Assembly: GCA_034440635.1 (NCBI GenBank)
Contig: JAOTON010001354.1
Coordinates: forward strand, 310,001-374,000
Length of the DNA: 64,000 nt
Origin: Lepas anatifera
Lineage: Eukaryota > Arthropoda > Thecostraca > Lepadidae
Direction: 5' to 3'
In this document: one piece after another, positions 43,380-54,897 of the stretch
Position numbering within the stretch: the stretch's first letter is position 1
How the letters are laid out: each line of letters opens with the position of its first letter
Position numbers and translations under genes: made by a program
Notes under the pieces: generated by a model
Seen by the model: the letters and a program-made list of their open reading frames with translations, nothing else
Database searches by the model: none
Told to the model about the DNA's origin: nothing

Positions 43380-44150
43380 CCTCTTCAACTGATTTTGGCC
43401 CCTGAACTTATTTGGGCCCCTGAGCTTATCCGAGGTCCTATGAGTCGATATGGGCCCCGAGCTGTTTAAGGACTCCTAGGAGCCCCTGAACTGTCCTCTG
43501 ATGCCATATGAGCTGATCTGTGGGGGTCTGTGAGCTTGAATGGGTCCTTGCGTTATTTTGAGATCCTCTGTCAGCCGAGGCACCTGAACTCAGCCTGCTA
43601 ATCTGGGCCCTAAGCTAGATCTTGGCACCCTGTGCTGTGTCAGGCAGCCCCTGAGCTGTTATGGAATTATGCACAGTTATAGGGTCCCAGAACTGAGGTT
43701 GGGTCCATGCGCTTGAATAGGCCCTTCGAACTGTTCTGATATCTTATATAAGCCGATCTGGCCCCCTAAGCTGATCTGGGACCCTAAGGCAATCCGACCC
43801 CCTAACCTAATCTGGGTGCTCTCTGTGCTTAAACGGGGCCTTTTAGCTGGTCTGCGGCCCCCTGAACAGTTCTATGGTCCCTAAGCTGAACTGGGGGCCG
43901 TGAGATTGAATGGGCCTCTTGAGCTGATTTGAGACCCTGTATCAGCCGACCTGCGACCTCTGAGCTGAGCTAGGCCCCCAAAACTAATATGGTCATGGAC
44001 TGGCAGCTGGGAGGGGGGGTCTAAGATAATTTGGTGGCTCCTGAGCAGACCTGGGGTCTCTGAGCCCATCAGGAGCCATTGGCGGTGGTATGGGCCCTGG
44101 GCGCACTCTGAGCTGGTCATAGGGGCCTTGATGCGGTCGGGGTCTCTATG
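43380..44150. repeat. CCCCTGAGCTGATCTGGG array
   Basis: Imperfect ~30-bp units built on GGGCCCCTGAGCTGATCTG. The style resembles the GGTCTC arrays but the core word differs, so it is a distinct or much older array. A following open frame (44165-44362) is basic but has no recognised motif. Confidence 0.7.
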
Positions 44151-44620
44151 AGAAGTCCCTTGATGTGTCTAGTGAGACTCCAACTGCTAAAACTGATCTG
44201 GCAGCAACTTGGCCAAGATTTATAAAAAGAAAAATAGCAGCCATTAGAAGTGGTAGAAAGAGATCCATTGTTTCGAGGCAGACAAAGGCTAAGGAATTTA
44301 TTAATAATCGGCCTTGTAGCTTTAAACGAAAATTTACAAAGATGTCGCAAATTTATCAATAATTGAAACAATTATAACGTATCCTATAAGCACCACTAAC
44401 TCACACAATTACATCGTCCCTGGAGATGGAAAATAGTATCGATACAAGGTGACCCAGTGCAGCACAGCATACGTTTGAGAGGATTCATACAATGTAAAAA
44501 AACTGTCTGAAAGGCCTTCATCCCCAGGAAGTAATTTGAATCTGCTCTTATATGCGAACAAATGTCATGAAATCATTACGCACTCGACTTAGTCACTTGA
44601 ACAGGTTGTCTCACATCTTT

Positions 44621-46304
44621 TTAACACGCGCATTGACGGGGGTCTGAGCCACCTTCGGATTGACGAGGGGGGCGGGTACCAGCCCCCCTAAGATCTCAAG
44701 AACCACGGTAGGTAGCAAAAAACGGTAAACGGTGTTGGGTAGCCCATCCGCTTCTCCATCGAAAATATTTGAACCATTTTTTTGTCAGGTCACATTTAAG
44801 GTCACCAGAGGTCAAAAACATGCCGTCACATGCCGTCATAGGGATAACATGTAGGGTAAGGGCGGGTAAGAGTACGCAGGAGATAAGAGTACGCAGCAGC
44901 TGTTTTGGTTACTTAGCAACCACTGAGATGGTGGATACCCTGGTATAAAAAAGCAGGATCAGTGCCTAGGCTGCACACCAAAATTCAACGTGCTCCTGTT
45001 CTTTCCGCGGGAGTACAGAGCAAAATAAATTTTTGGGCACCCTTGAAGTAATATTTCTTGACTGGGTAAACTTGTAGACCATGCTTCTATTATCACAAGT
45101 ATTGTATTGCGGTCTGTCATTAGTAAGAAGGCTGAGCTAGGAGTGTGCTCCAGGACCGGAGCTCACGCTAAAATGCCTGCCAACACTTTTATGAAGATTT
45201 TCTTCCCAAGGGAGCATGTCCGGCAAGAGTACGCAGTAGACCATTGGGCAAGAGTGCGCATGCTTAAGAGATAGGAAAATTTAATTTTCACTCGGACCAG
45301 AGTCCGTAACCCATATTTGGAAAGCCAAACGTTGCAACATAGTTCTTGTATATTCAGAACGATATAAAATCATGCAATCGCCTAGTTTGGCGACAAAAAC
45401 TTCGCGACATGCCCTATGCACCTAAAGCACAGCGGGGTATCAATGCGTACTCAAGCTTCATTTCTTGCGTACTCTTACCGACCCACTCCGGCAAGAGTAC
45501 GCACGTGACATTTTATTTTGGATGGGCTCGTGGCAAGTTCCTTTCAGAGACATCCAGTTGAAACACGGACCATACATAGACAATTCTTCAGGCTAAACAA
45601 CCACATAAAAATTTTAGCTGTTAGACTTATAGGAGAAAAGTGAAAGCCCGTAGAAAGTTAAGTGCGTACTCTTGCACGGACTTCCAGTTTTTCGGCCATT
45701 ACATCTGAACAAGTAAAGATAGAGCAAAACGACTTGAAGTCTATGAATCCTCGCAGCAAGGCAAATCGAATGATATATGATTTGACCTTGCTAGGTCAAA
45801 TCAAAGATTTGACCTGACCTGAGGTCAGGTCAGGGTCAAATTATATAAAATGCATATCATTAGAACTGCAAAGCCAAGGCGAGTCTAATGAAGCTAAAAT
45901 AAACACTCTATCACTATCTGTTACTGAGTTATTCAGTAAAAACCATATTTCCAATGTATTACCAATGGAGAGGTCATGCTTCGTACCTGACTTTAGGTCA
46001 TCGATATCAAAAATACCGGAACATATTTTAGAGAACTCGGTGAGCCCATTATGTGATATGAGTTTCAATTGGATAAGTTCACCCTGCTCCGACTTATGCT
46101 ATCTTAAACTTTTTTAGGTCGGGTCACTTGACCTGTACTGGTAACCTGACCTGAGATGACCTATCCTTAACATTTTCATAGAAGTTGCAAAAATGATGAG
46201 GGAAAAGGTATACCAAGTACGGCGGCGCTGCGCGTCGCCGTTTTTCTGCTGTCTGCGAAAAACCCGAGGGGGCGGGTACCCGCCCCCGTCAATGCGCGTG
46301 TTAA
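44621..46304 (-). mobile_element. Family B element, copy B7 (split by element E)
   Basis: TTAA lies at 44621-44624 and 46301-46304, two-core end first. B sequence runs to about 44853 and resumes at about 45684 (CAGTTTTTCGGCC). A few bases of B are missing at the junction. Confidence 0.85.
44854..45683. mobile_element. Element E: unclassified insertion with AAGAGTACGCA repeats
   Basis: An 830-bp insertion in B7. The 11-mer AAGAGTACGCA occurs exactly at 44868, 44884, 45225 and 45493, and inverted at 45466 and 45663, with a one-base variant at about 45250. The outermost copies lie near both ends in opposite orientation, resembling short inverted termini. No coding region; no TTAA at the junctions. 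Confidence 0.6.
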
Positions 46305-47489
46305 AAGGTGATCACTTCATAGCCGACACGGATCCCAGCTCAAACGCCACCTCGAAAGGTTTTTGATTGGTGCTTTTTAATGATTAGGGTCGGCAAATTT
46401 GAAAAAAATATCGAGAGCTACTACGTGAAAATAAATAGAAAATGTATCATGTTTTAACCCTCTCACAGGGCGGTTGAACTACATTGAACCAAGAAGTAGC
46501 ATTTGAAATGAAACAAGAGAACATTCAAAGGGTGTTTTACCACTTTTACCACTGTTTCCACGGTTCATTGAGGTAGTCGGTACCGAAAAATATATATAAT
46601 TCCACACTTCTGGTGCCTTGTATAATCATTGAAGAATAAGGGAATACATTGAGATGACTTCAACACTGAAACTGAATTTGTCCTGTACAAACACATACAT
46701 TCACCTGCAACGATGGCCGTCAGATCACTCATTACTTAAGCCAAATAATCTATACCAGCATGTTTAATATTACCTTTGTATTGGACATTCACCATGACTA
46801 AATTTGCGACCATTCACGCAGCATTCATACAAGAAAGTCTATTTGCACGGCACGGCACGGTTTGGTTCAAGCATAGGTATACGAAACCCGAACCTCTCTT
46901 CCTTTGTTTGTTTCGTGAACAGTGATGGATGTCTTATTTACCGCCGGCATTCTTTGAAACTTGCATTCATTTTCCATAATCGCCTTGGCGAACAGACTTT
47001 GGAGCTGTCTGACAACATTGACTATGCTTGATTGTGGAATGTACAAGAACTTAATCGTGCTGAAAAATGTATGCGTAAGAAAAGTATGTGTGCCTTTGGC
47101 ATCACGTATTTGATCTTTCACGGAGCCCTTGCTGTGAGACGTAGTGAAAACATTCATTTTTTTGTTTCGATATAACTTTTGCACTGGAGTTAAACCTTTG
47201 TATTGCTTTGAAATCGTGTGCATGGCTACACCATTTGATGAAGTTAAATATATTTGTCATTGTGCAGCACAGCTCTCCGTTAGGAGGTGTACATTATTCA
47301 GTCATTTCTCTCGCTTTCATTCTCCAGGCGTAAGTTCTGAAAAAAACACGAGCCATCGCAGTGCTTTGTTTGGAGGCATGTGATATCACACATGCTCCGT
47401 GGCCTAATGATTAGTTATCTCTGCTGTTCAGTAAACCATGTAGAATGAACAGTGCACTGGGAGTGACGGCGCTAAATAGCCAGTTTTAA
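46305..47489. other. No recognisable gene
   Basis: AT-rich sequence. The overlapping frames at 46804-47223 have no motif. A tRNA A-box-like phrase (CCGTGGCCTAATGATTAG, about 47399) has no B box behind it. Confidence 0.4.
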
Positions 47490-48232
47490 TCACTACCGAC
47501 AATGTTACGTACAATCGTTTGGTCGGGTCATCTTTGAGGTTGCTCGAGGTCAAAGTATTCCTTACAGGAACTAAGTGGAAACCTAAATTTTGTGGCATAA
47601 TAACTGACAGAGAAGAGCCGTAGAAAAAAATGTACTGCACCATTGGAATGCTCTTGTCGAGCCCTGATCGGATTATATATCTTATAATCTAGTGTAGTCA
47701 AATTTCAGAATTAACCTGCTTTGACCTAGAGCCGAGCTTAGGTAAATGCTCTGTATGGTAAAAAGAATATTATTCAAACTGCAGTGGCAAGTCAGACACG
47801 ACAACTTAAAAATAAAACCTCTATCGTAATTCTCAACAATTCTCAATTCTCTCAAGTATCAAAATTTATCAATTGCCCCATGCATTTCTAATGGAAAGAT
47901 CGTGACCCTGACCTTGTCCCAGGTTATCGATATAGAAATCCTGCAACGAACCATTACCTTGCTCGGCGATCTTACTATTAAATAATCTAATTACGATAGG
48001 TTAAATTTGATCTTACTGATGCTACTCCAAAGTATTTTTCGAGGTTAGGTCTCTTGACCTGGGTTGGCGGTCTGACCTGGTATTACCCAGACCTAATATT
48101 TTCCAGAAGCTGCAAATATGTTGAGTTAGAAGTAAATGAAGTACGGTGGCGCTGCACGAAGGTGCTTTTTACTACCTGTGGAAACCTGTGGAGGCCGGTT
48201 GCCCACCCCTTCGTGTGAGCGCGTGTATAATT
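47490..48232 (-). mobile_element. Old, diverged family B copy (B9)
   Basis: B words appear in order at low identity: GGTCGGGTCATCTTTGAGGTTGCTCGAGGTC (compare B CAGGTCACATTTAAGGTCAC), then GTTATCGATATAGAAATCC, CGAGGTTAGGTCTCTTGACC, TACGGTGGCGCTGCACG and terminal GCGCGTGTA. The palindrome and TTAA are gone. It shows that the family has been present for a long time. Confidence 0.55.
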
Positions 48233-49998
48233 AAATCATATAAAATAAATCGTGTATAAAATTAAATCATAAATTTTGACAGTTGCAAGTTGAAAATTTC
48301 GTAAAGACAATGCAATATGATTGCAAGCAACCCATTACAAAAGCAATTGCTTTGTTTGCGGTCTTAAACATAATGCTATACTACCGCAGTGGTAAAAACC
48401 GTCTGCATACCTACCTTAGGTGGTAACAATTTGGAATTTATAGCAAGAACGTATTTTTTTAAATTTTTTTATCAAAAGATGATTTATGAAGCAAAATTTT
48501 TTAGCCCTAAAAGAGCAATTTCAACTGTGAAAAGGTCAAGCTAGGTTAAAAAAGGTCAAATAAACTAAAAGTCACAATTTTTAAAATCTTGTTTTTTCAA
48601 AATAATTTATAGTTCAAGACAAGTTCAATGATATACAAAACTTGTTAATCAGTCAATGCGTTTTGGAGTTATGAAGCATCAAAGATGAGTCTACAAGGTG
48701 ACCTTCCGAAAATGCCTCGGGTTATAGTTCGGTCACCGTTGCTCGGAGGGGGCTAAGATTCTCACAGGCGTGTTCCTGGCCCAAAACTACCCCGGACACA
48801 AAGTTTCAGATTTTTTCTAGACATGGTGGTGTCAAGCCTTGGTCGATCTGTCCTGAAATCCCCCACCAGACTGATTTTCTAATCTCACATTCCCACGTTC
48901 TCAGCGACGAAGACCTGTTGTCTACGTATTGAAATTTACCCCCTTTGTCATTTTGAAATTTTTCCAGTGATTTGGGTGTAAGCCGGCTATTCATATCATT
49001 CCGAACCATGATGCCAAGAAAATAGAATACCTGCTTACTGATCAGTCTTGACCATAGACCATGCCTTTGCCATCATTTCCTTCACATTTCCAACTGCTTT
49101 ATGACCTTTAAATGTCTTTCTGATCTATCATTGTCAGTTTAAAGCTTTTTGCCAGTTTTTGCCACTTTTTCCTGATTTACCAGTTTATGCCACTGGCTGG
49201 CATAAACCTAGTTTTACCGTTATTTTACCGACCCTGATTGAAAAAATGCAAAAACATAAGAACGAAAACAACACGAACTAAGAAATCTAGCCATTAAGAC
49301 AATAAGGAAGCGATCCACCGAAGAGCTACACGGTGTCGACTGCATCATGAAGCTTGGCGTCAGGTGCCGAAAGCTGTTGGGATTTGAGGACCTCGTAACA
49401 GTCGACTTGCTCACTGCCACATGTCACCGTCAGTAAAATGGGGTTTAGTTAGCTGCAGCGTTGGCTGGCCAGGGCATTCAGATCCGGCACCGAATGCATT
49501 GTTGACATAGACAACGGTGGTTCGATGTATCCCATGCGGTTCTTTGTTCGCAAAAATGATCGCGGTTGTTGATATTTTCTGCACTGGCACCTGCACCTGC
49601 ACATGCACTGGCAAGGCCGGAAGAGAGGCTGGAAGTGCGATGGCCCAGTGCTCTGTGCTTACATACATGAAGTGACATCGCAGTCATATTCCGAGGTCCA
49701 ATAATGCGTCAACTCGCCGACAATGTTGGTGAAAAACGTAAATCAAACCGATGACAAAATTTGGAAAGGTTGTGCACGCCTCAGCCGGACAAGTTGACGC
49801 TCAGTCTGCCAATACGTTATTTAATATTTAAGAAGTCTCAGAGGGTCTGAAAGATAATCCCCTTTTATTGCCATGGCTTGATGTTATTGGCTTCAAGGTT
49901 TGGTTTTAAATTCCGTTGAGGACGCTTATACACTTTTCCCCGCCTCCGGTCATGTTTACCAGCAGTACTCTAACAAACATGTATTTTTCACCACACAT
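48233..49998. other. No gene; scattered GGTCA words
   Basis: 48530-48570 has AAGGTCAAGCTAGG and AAAGGTCAAATAAAC, possibly a further very old TTAA element. The frames at 49220-49690 show no domain; their cysteine content comes from a TGCACCTGCACATGCAC repeat. Confidence 0.4.
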
Positions 49999-52063
49999 TT
50001 TAACCCGCGCCCCACCGGGGGTCCGGCGCCACCTTCGCCCCACCGAAGGGGGCCATCGATGGCCCCCCTCTAACTCCGAAAATATGGGCGTTAGCGCAAA
50101 TCTGCAAAGTGCAATAGAAAGCTCGCGTGAATTCAGTAAGAAATTACTTCGCATGTTTTAGTGCTCAGGTCAATGGTTTGACCTCCAGAGGTCAAATTAG
50201 GTCAAGATCGGCTATTTTCACTCAAATATGCAATGATTAACCCGCGCCCCACCGGGGGTCCGGCGCCACCTTCGCCCCACCGGGGGGCCATCGATGGCCC
50301 CCCTCTAACTCCGAAAATATGGGCGTTAGCGCAAATCTGCAAAGTGCAATAGAAAGCTCGCGTGAATTCAGTAAGAAATTACTTCGCATGTTTTAGTGCT
50401 TAGGTCAATGGTTTGACCTCCAGAGGTCAAATTAGGTCAATCTCGGCTATTTTCACTCAAATATGCAATGATTAAGCAAACTGGGCATAACTCTTATGTC
50501 ATTAGAGCTATTGAGGCCTGGTAAAGTACATTTGATAGCAAATTGCCAGTACTTTTTCCGCTATGTGGAACGTAAAGACCTCCCGCCAGTGGTTTGACCG
50601 CCAGAGGTCACCTCGTGACCTAATATGACCTGAGGTCACGAAAGGTCAAAAAGTGACCTTGCCGTATATCAAATGAAAGCCAGTGACAAGACAAACACGA
50701 TGGTGTTTGTTTCACCGCTCTAGCTCAATTAGGTCAAAAGTTATTGTCAAAATACTGTTTTTGACCTCTGGTGACCTTGGATGACCTTGGAAAAGTCAAA
50801 GGGCAAATATGACCCCTGGGATCCGTGAAAGGGTGTCCAAAAACGTTGTTCTGAGCAGTCTGAGTATTTGCAATCATTTTTGTGGGTTTTATATCATGAA
50901 ATAGCTTTTCCCCATGCTTTTCCAATGGGAGAGGTCGCCTCGTGACCTGACCTCAGGGCACGAAATCGAAAAATCCCGGATATACACCTTGTAGACCCTG
51001 GAGGGGTCATGAAGTGTAGGAAGTTTCAAATTGATCGAGTTTGAAATGTAGCTCTTACAGAGCTCTAAAGGTGAAGTGAGGTGACCTTGGTTGACCTCGT
51101 CTGGTGACCTGACCTTGGGTGACCCGGGGTAAAAAATTTCAGGGATGATGGGAAAATGTTGCAGTGAGAGGTAGAGCCCTCAACCGCGGTGCTGCACCTC
51201 GTCGTTTTTCTGCTATCCCGGAAAAACCTTAGGGGGGCCATCGATGGCCCCCCGGTGGGGCGAGGGTTAAGCAAACTGGGCATAACTCTTATGTCATTAG
51301 AGCTATTGAGGCCTGGTAAAGTACATTTGATAGCAAATTGCCAGTACTTTTTCCGCTATGTGGAACGTAAAGACCTCCCGCCAGTGGTTTGACCGCCAGA
51401 GGTCACCTCGTGACCTAATATGACCTGAGGTCACGAAAGGTCAAAAAGTGACCTTGCCGTATATCAAATGAAAGCCAGTGACAAGACAAACACGATGGTG
51501 TTTGTTTCACCGCTCTAGCTCAATTAAGTCAAAAGTTATTGTCAAAATACTGTTTTTGACCTCTGGTGACCTTGGATGACCTTGGAAAAGTCAAAGGGCA
51601 AATATGACCCCTGGGATCCGTGAAAGGGTGTCCAAAAACGTTGTTCTGAGCAGTCTGAGTATTTGCAATCATTTTTGTGGCTTTTATATCATGAAATAGC
51701 TTTTCCCCATGCTTTGTCAATGAGAGAGGTCGCCTCGTGACCTGACCTCAGGACACGAAATCAAAAATCCCGGATATACACCTTGTAGACCCTGGAGGGG
51801 TCATGAAGTGTAGGAAGTTTCAAATCAATCGACTTTGAAATGTAGCTCTTACAGAGCTCTAAAGGTGAAGTGAGGTGACCTTGGTTGACCTCGTCTTGTG
51901 ACCTGACCTTGGGTGACCCGGGGTAAAAAATTTCAGGGATGATGGGAAAATGATGCAGTGAGAGGTAGAGCCCTCAACCGCGGTGCTGCGTCTCGTCGTT
52001 TTTCTGCTATCCCGGAAAAACCTTAGGGGGGCCATCGATGCCCCCCGGTGGGGCGAGGGTTAA
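49999..52063 (-). mobile_element. Family A element, copy A3 (split by A4)
   Basis: TTAA lies at 49999-50002 and 52060-52063, two-core end first. A sequence runs to 50236 and resumes at 51271 (GCAAACTGGGCATAACTC). The break is A's internal TTAA (CAATGATTAAGC), the same site used by D1 in A2. Confidence 0.9.
50237..51270 (-). mobile_element. Family A element, copy A4 (nested in A3)
   Basis: TTAA lies at 50237-50240 and 51267-51270; 1034 bp, intact, same orientation as its host. The first 238 bp of A3 and A4 are nearly identical, so both are young. Confidence 0.9.
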
Positions 52064-52311
52064 TATTTCCCCTTAGCCATTACAGCGGCGTAGTGATTAA
52101 GGGCGCTGTGGTTCAGAGTGACAGCTTCTTGAAGACTTTTCATTGGTCATCCCCTACTAAGATGAACTTGAATCCTGAGTTGCCACATCACCGAAGTAGT
52201 CCTGTCTTCCTCCTGACCCTATGATAAAATCGAGGGGCGGGTTTCAATTGGACATTCTGGCGGTGAAGGGTTCACACGAGCATCAACAGGGATTTGAACA
52301 GTCATCGCTTT

Positions 52312-53900
52312 GACGGAGGGGGGGGCGGGTACCCGCCACCTAGATCTGAAAAATAACCTAGTTTCCAAAGAGTGATACACAGTGTTAGGTAGCTTGACTT
52401 AACCCTCGCCCCACCGGGGGCCATCGATGGCCCCCCTAAGGTTTTTCCGGGATAGCAGAAAAACGATGAGGCGCAGCACCGCGGTTGAGGGCTCTACCTC
52501 TCACTGCATCATTTTCCCATCATCCCTGAAATTTTTACCCCGGGTCACCCAAGGTCAGGTCACCAGACGAGGTCAACCAAGGTCACCTCACTTCAACTTT
52601 AGAGCTCTGTAAGAGCTACATTTCAAAGTCGATCAATTTGAAACTTCCTACACTTCATGACCTCTCCAGGGTCTACAAGGTGTATATCCGGGATTTTTCG
52701 ATTTTGTGCCCTGAGGTCAGGTCACGAGGCGACCTCTCCCATTGGAAAAGCATGGGGAAAACCTGTTTCATGATATAAAAGCCACAAAATTGATTGCAAA
52801 TACTCAGACTGCTCAGAACAGCGTTTTTGGACACCCTTTCACGGATCCCAGGGGTCATATTTACCCTTTGACTTTTCCAAGGTCATCCAAGGTCACCAGA
52901 GGTCAAAAACAGTATTTTGACAATAACCTTTGACCTAATTAAGCTAGAGCGGGAAACAAACACCATCGTGTTTGTCTTGTCCCTGGCTTTCATTTGATAT
53001 ACGGCAAGAGTCACTTTGTGACCTTTCGTGACCTCAGGTCATATTAGGTCACGAGGTGACCTCTGGAGGTCAAACCACTGGCGGGAGGTCTTTACGTTCC
53101 ACATAGCGGAAAAGGTACTGGCAATTTCCTATCAAATGAACTTTACCAGGCCTCAATAGCTCTAATGACATAAGAGTTATGACCAGTTTGCTTAATCATT
53201 GCATATTTGAGTGAAAATATCCGATCTTGACCTAATTTGACCTCTGGAGGTCAAACCATTGACCTGAGCACTAAAACATGCGAAGTAATTTCTTACTGAA
53301 TTCACGCGAGCTTTCTATTGCACTTTGCAGATTTGCAGATTTGCGCTAACGCCCATATTTTCGAAGTTAGAGGGGGGCCATCGATGGCCCCCGGTGGGCG
53401 AAGGTGGCGCCGGACCCCCGGTGGGGCGCGGGTTAAGCTCTAAATAGCGTGTTTGAGAAGTTTTTGCCGGGTCAAATCTATGGGTTACTAACGATCAAAA
53501 TAGGCTACCAGGGACAAAAAGGGAATGAGAGGTTTCTAGCCATAGTGTCTAACGTGGAAGAAATAAACAAAATTATCCACACAACCGGATCTTAGGTCAC
53601 AAATATACAAAATCATATTCAATATTTTGTGTTACCCGATGGTTTTATTATGTGGTATAAATTGCATATCAATAGACTAACCCTGTTCTTGCTTGCGATA
53701 GCTTAAATGTTTTTGGGGGTGAGTTCACGTGATCTGTACCAGTGAACTGACCTGAATTTACCTTCACCCAAATTTCTATACAAGTTCCAAAATTGACGAG
53801 AAGGTGCATGATGTAGGGCGGTGCTGTGGACGTTGTTTTAAGGCCATCTGCAAAAACGAGGTAAGGGGCGGGTGCCATCTACCAAGTCAATGTGTGTAAT
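52312..53900. mobile_element. Old family B-like copy (B8) split by A5
   Basis: Left part: TTTGACGG, a G run and GGGTACCCGCC, then AGATCTGAAAAATAACC. Right part: GGTTTTATTATGTGG, GTGAGTTCACGTGATCTGTACC, GGGCGGTGCTGTGG and a degraded GGGGCGGGTGCC end with AAGTCAATGTGTGT. The order matches B but with heavy divergence. Confidence 0.5.
52399..53436 (+). mobile_element. Family A element, copy A5 (1038 bp)
   Basis: TTAA lies at 52399-52402 and 53433-53436, single-core end first. The CATCGATG palindrome is near both ends, slightly shortened on the right, and an 8-bp duplication (GCAGATTT) lies near 53325-53340. Confidence 0.9.
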
Positions 53901-54109
53901 GAAGGTATGATGATTTTTTGATAAAATAAATTTGAGTAAACCAGGTTGAAAACTTGAAAGTGCCACGTTATATCCACAATCTAATTTTTAATATGTAATG
54001 TTTATAATTATACCCTACTTTGTTTGTTTTTAGCGTTTGCATGTGTCCATTTCAGATATCCCGAACCTTTTTGAAACTTGCAAAACTCATGCAAAATTTG
54101 CTGTTTCAG

Positions 54110-54700
54110 TCAGGGGCGGCAATGATCAGCCAGGGAGCGGTAGTGGTCAGCCAGGGGCGGCAGTTAGCAGCCAAGAGCCGGCAATTTTCAGTCAGAGGGC
54201 GGCAATGATCGGCCCAGGGGGCAGTAGTTATCAGCCAGGGGCGGCAGTGATCAGTCAGAGGACGGCAGTGATCACCCAGGGGTGGCAGTGATCAGCTAAG
54301 AGGCGGCAGTTATCAGCCAGGGGGCGGCAATGATGATTCGGTGGGCGGTAGTGACTAACCAGGAGGGGCAAGTATATGGGTGTTGAAATAAACCGGGGTG
54401 TTTAGCCAGGGGCGGCATGAATCAATGCGGCAGTGATAAACCAGAGGTGTCAGTGATCAGCCAGCTGATCAGTGATGAACAAAGGGCGGCAGTAATCATC
54501 TGGAGGGGGCGGCAGTTTATAATTGTTGGCGACAGTGATCAGGCGGTGGCAGCAGTGATGTGGCGTCATAAATCAGGGGGTAGAGGTGGAACCAATCAGA
54601 GTGAAAGTAATGAACCCTGGACAGGAAAACTTGACAGGGGCGGCACGAATCAGGGTGGCAGTGATGAGATAGGGTGACACTCTTCAGGGTAGCGGTGATA
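54110..54700 (+). repeat. GGCGGCAGTGATCAGCCAGG minisatellite
   Basis: About 20 imperfect units of ~20-30 bp. Common variants are GGGGCGGCAATGATCAGCC and GGCGGCAGTTATCAGCC. Many units contain the TGATCA palindrome. Frames across it are repeat translation. Confidence 0.8.
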
Positions 54701-54803
54701 AGCCAGGGGTGGCATATGTATTGGGGGTGCTCAGCACATGATTTGGGGTGCTCGACTTAGGATTGGGGTGCTCGGGCACCCCCAAAGAGATAGAAAATTA
54801 CAC

Positions 54804-54897
54804 CCCTGTCTCAGGGTTCTGAACTTGGTCCCAGGGCCCGAATTTGGACCCCTGGGATCTTAGTCTTAAGATCTTAAGAAGGCCCGTGGGACCAATC
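54804..54897 (+). repeat. GGTCTC array 4, short left stub
   Basis: CTGTCTCAGGGTTCTGAACTTGG and related words, then TCTTAAGATCTTAAGAAGGCCCGTGGGACCAA, the phrase that also flanks A1. C2 is inserted here and the array resumes at 57139. Confidence 0.7.
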
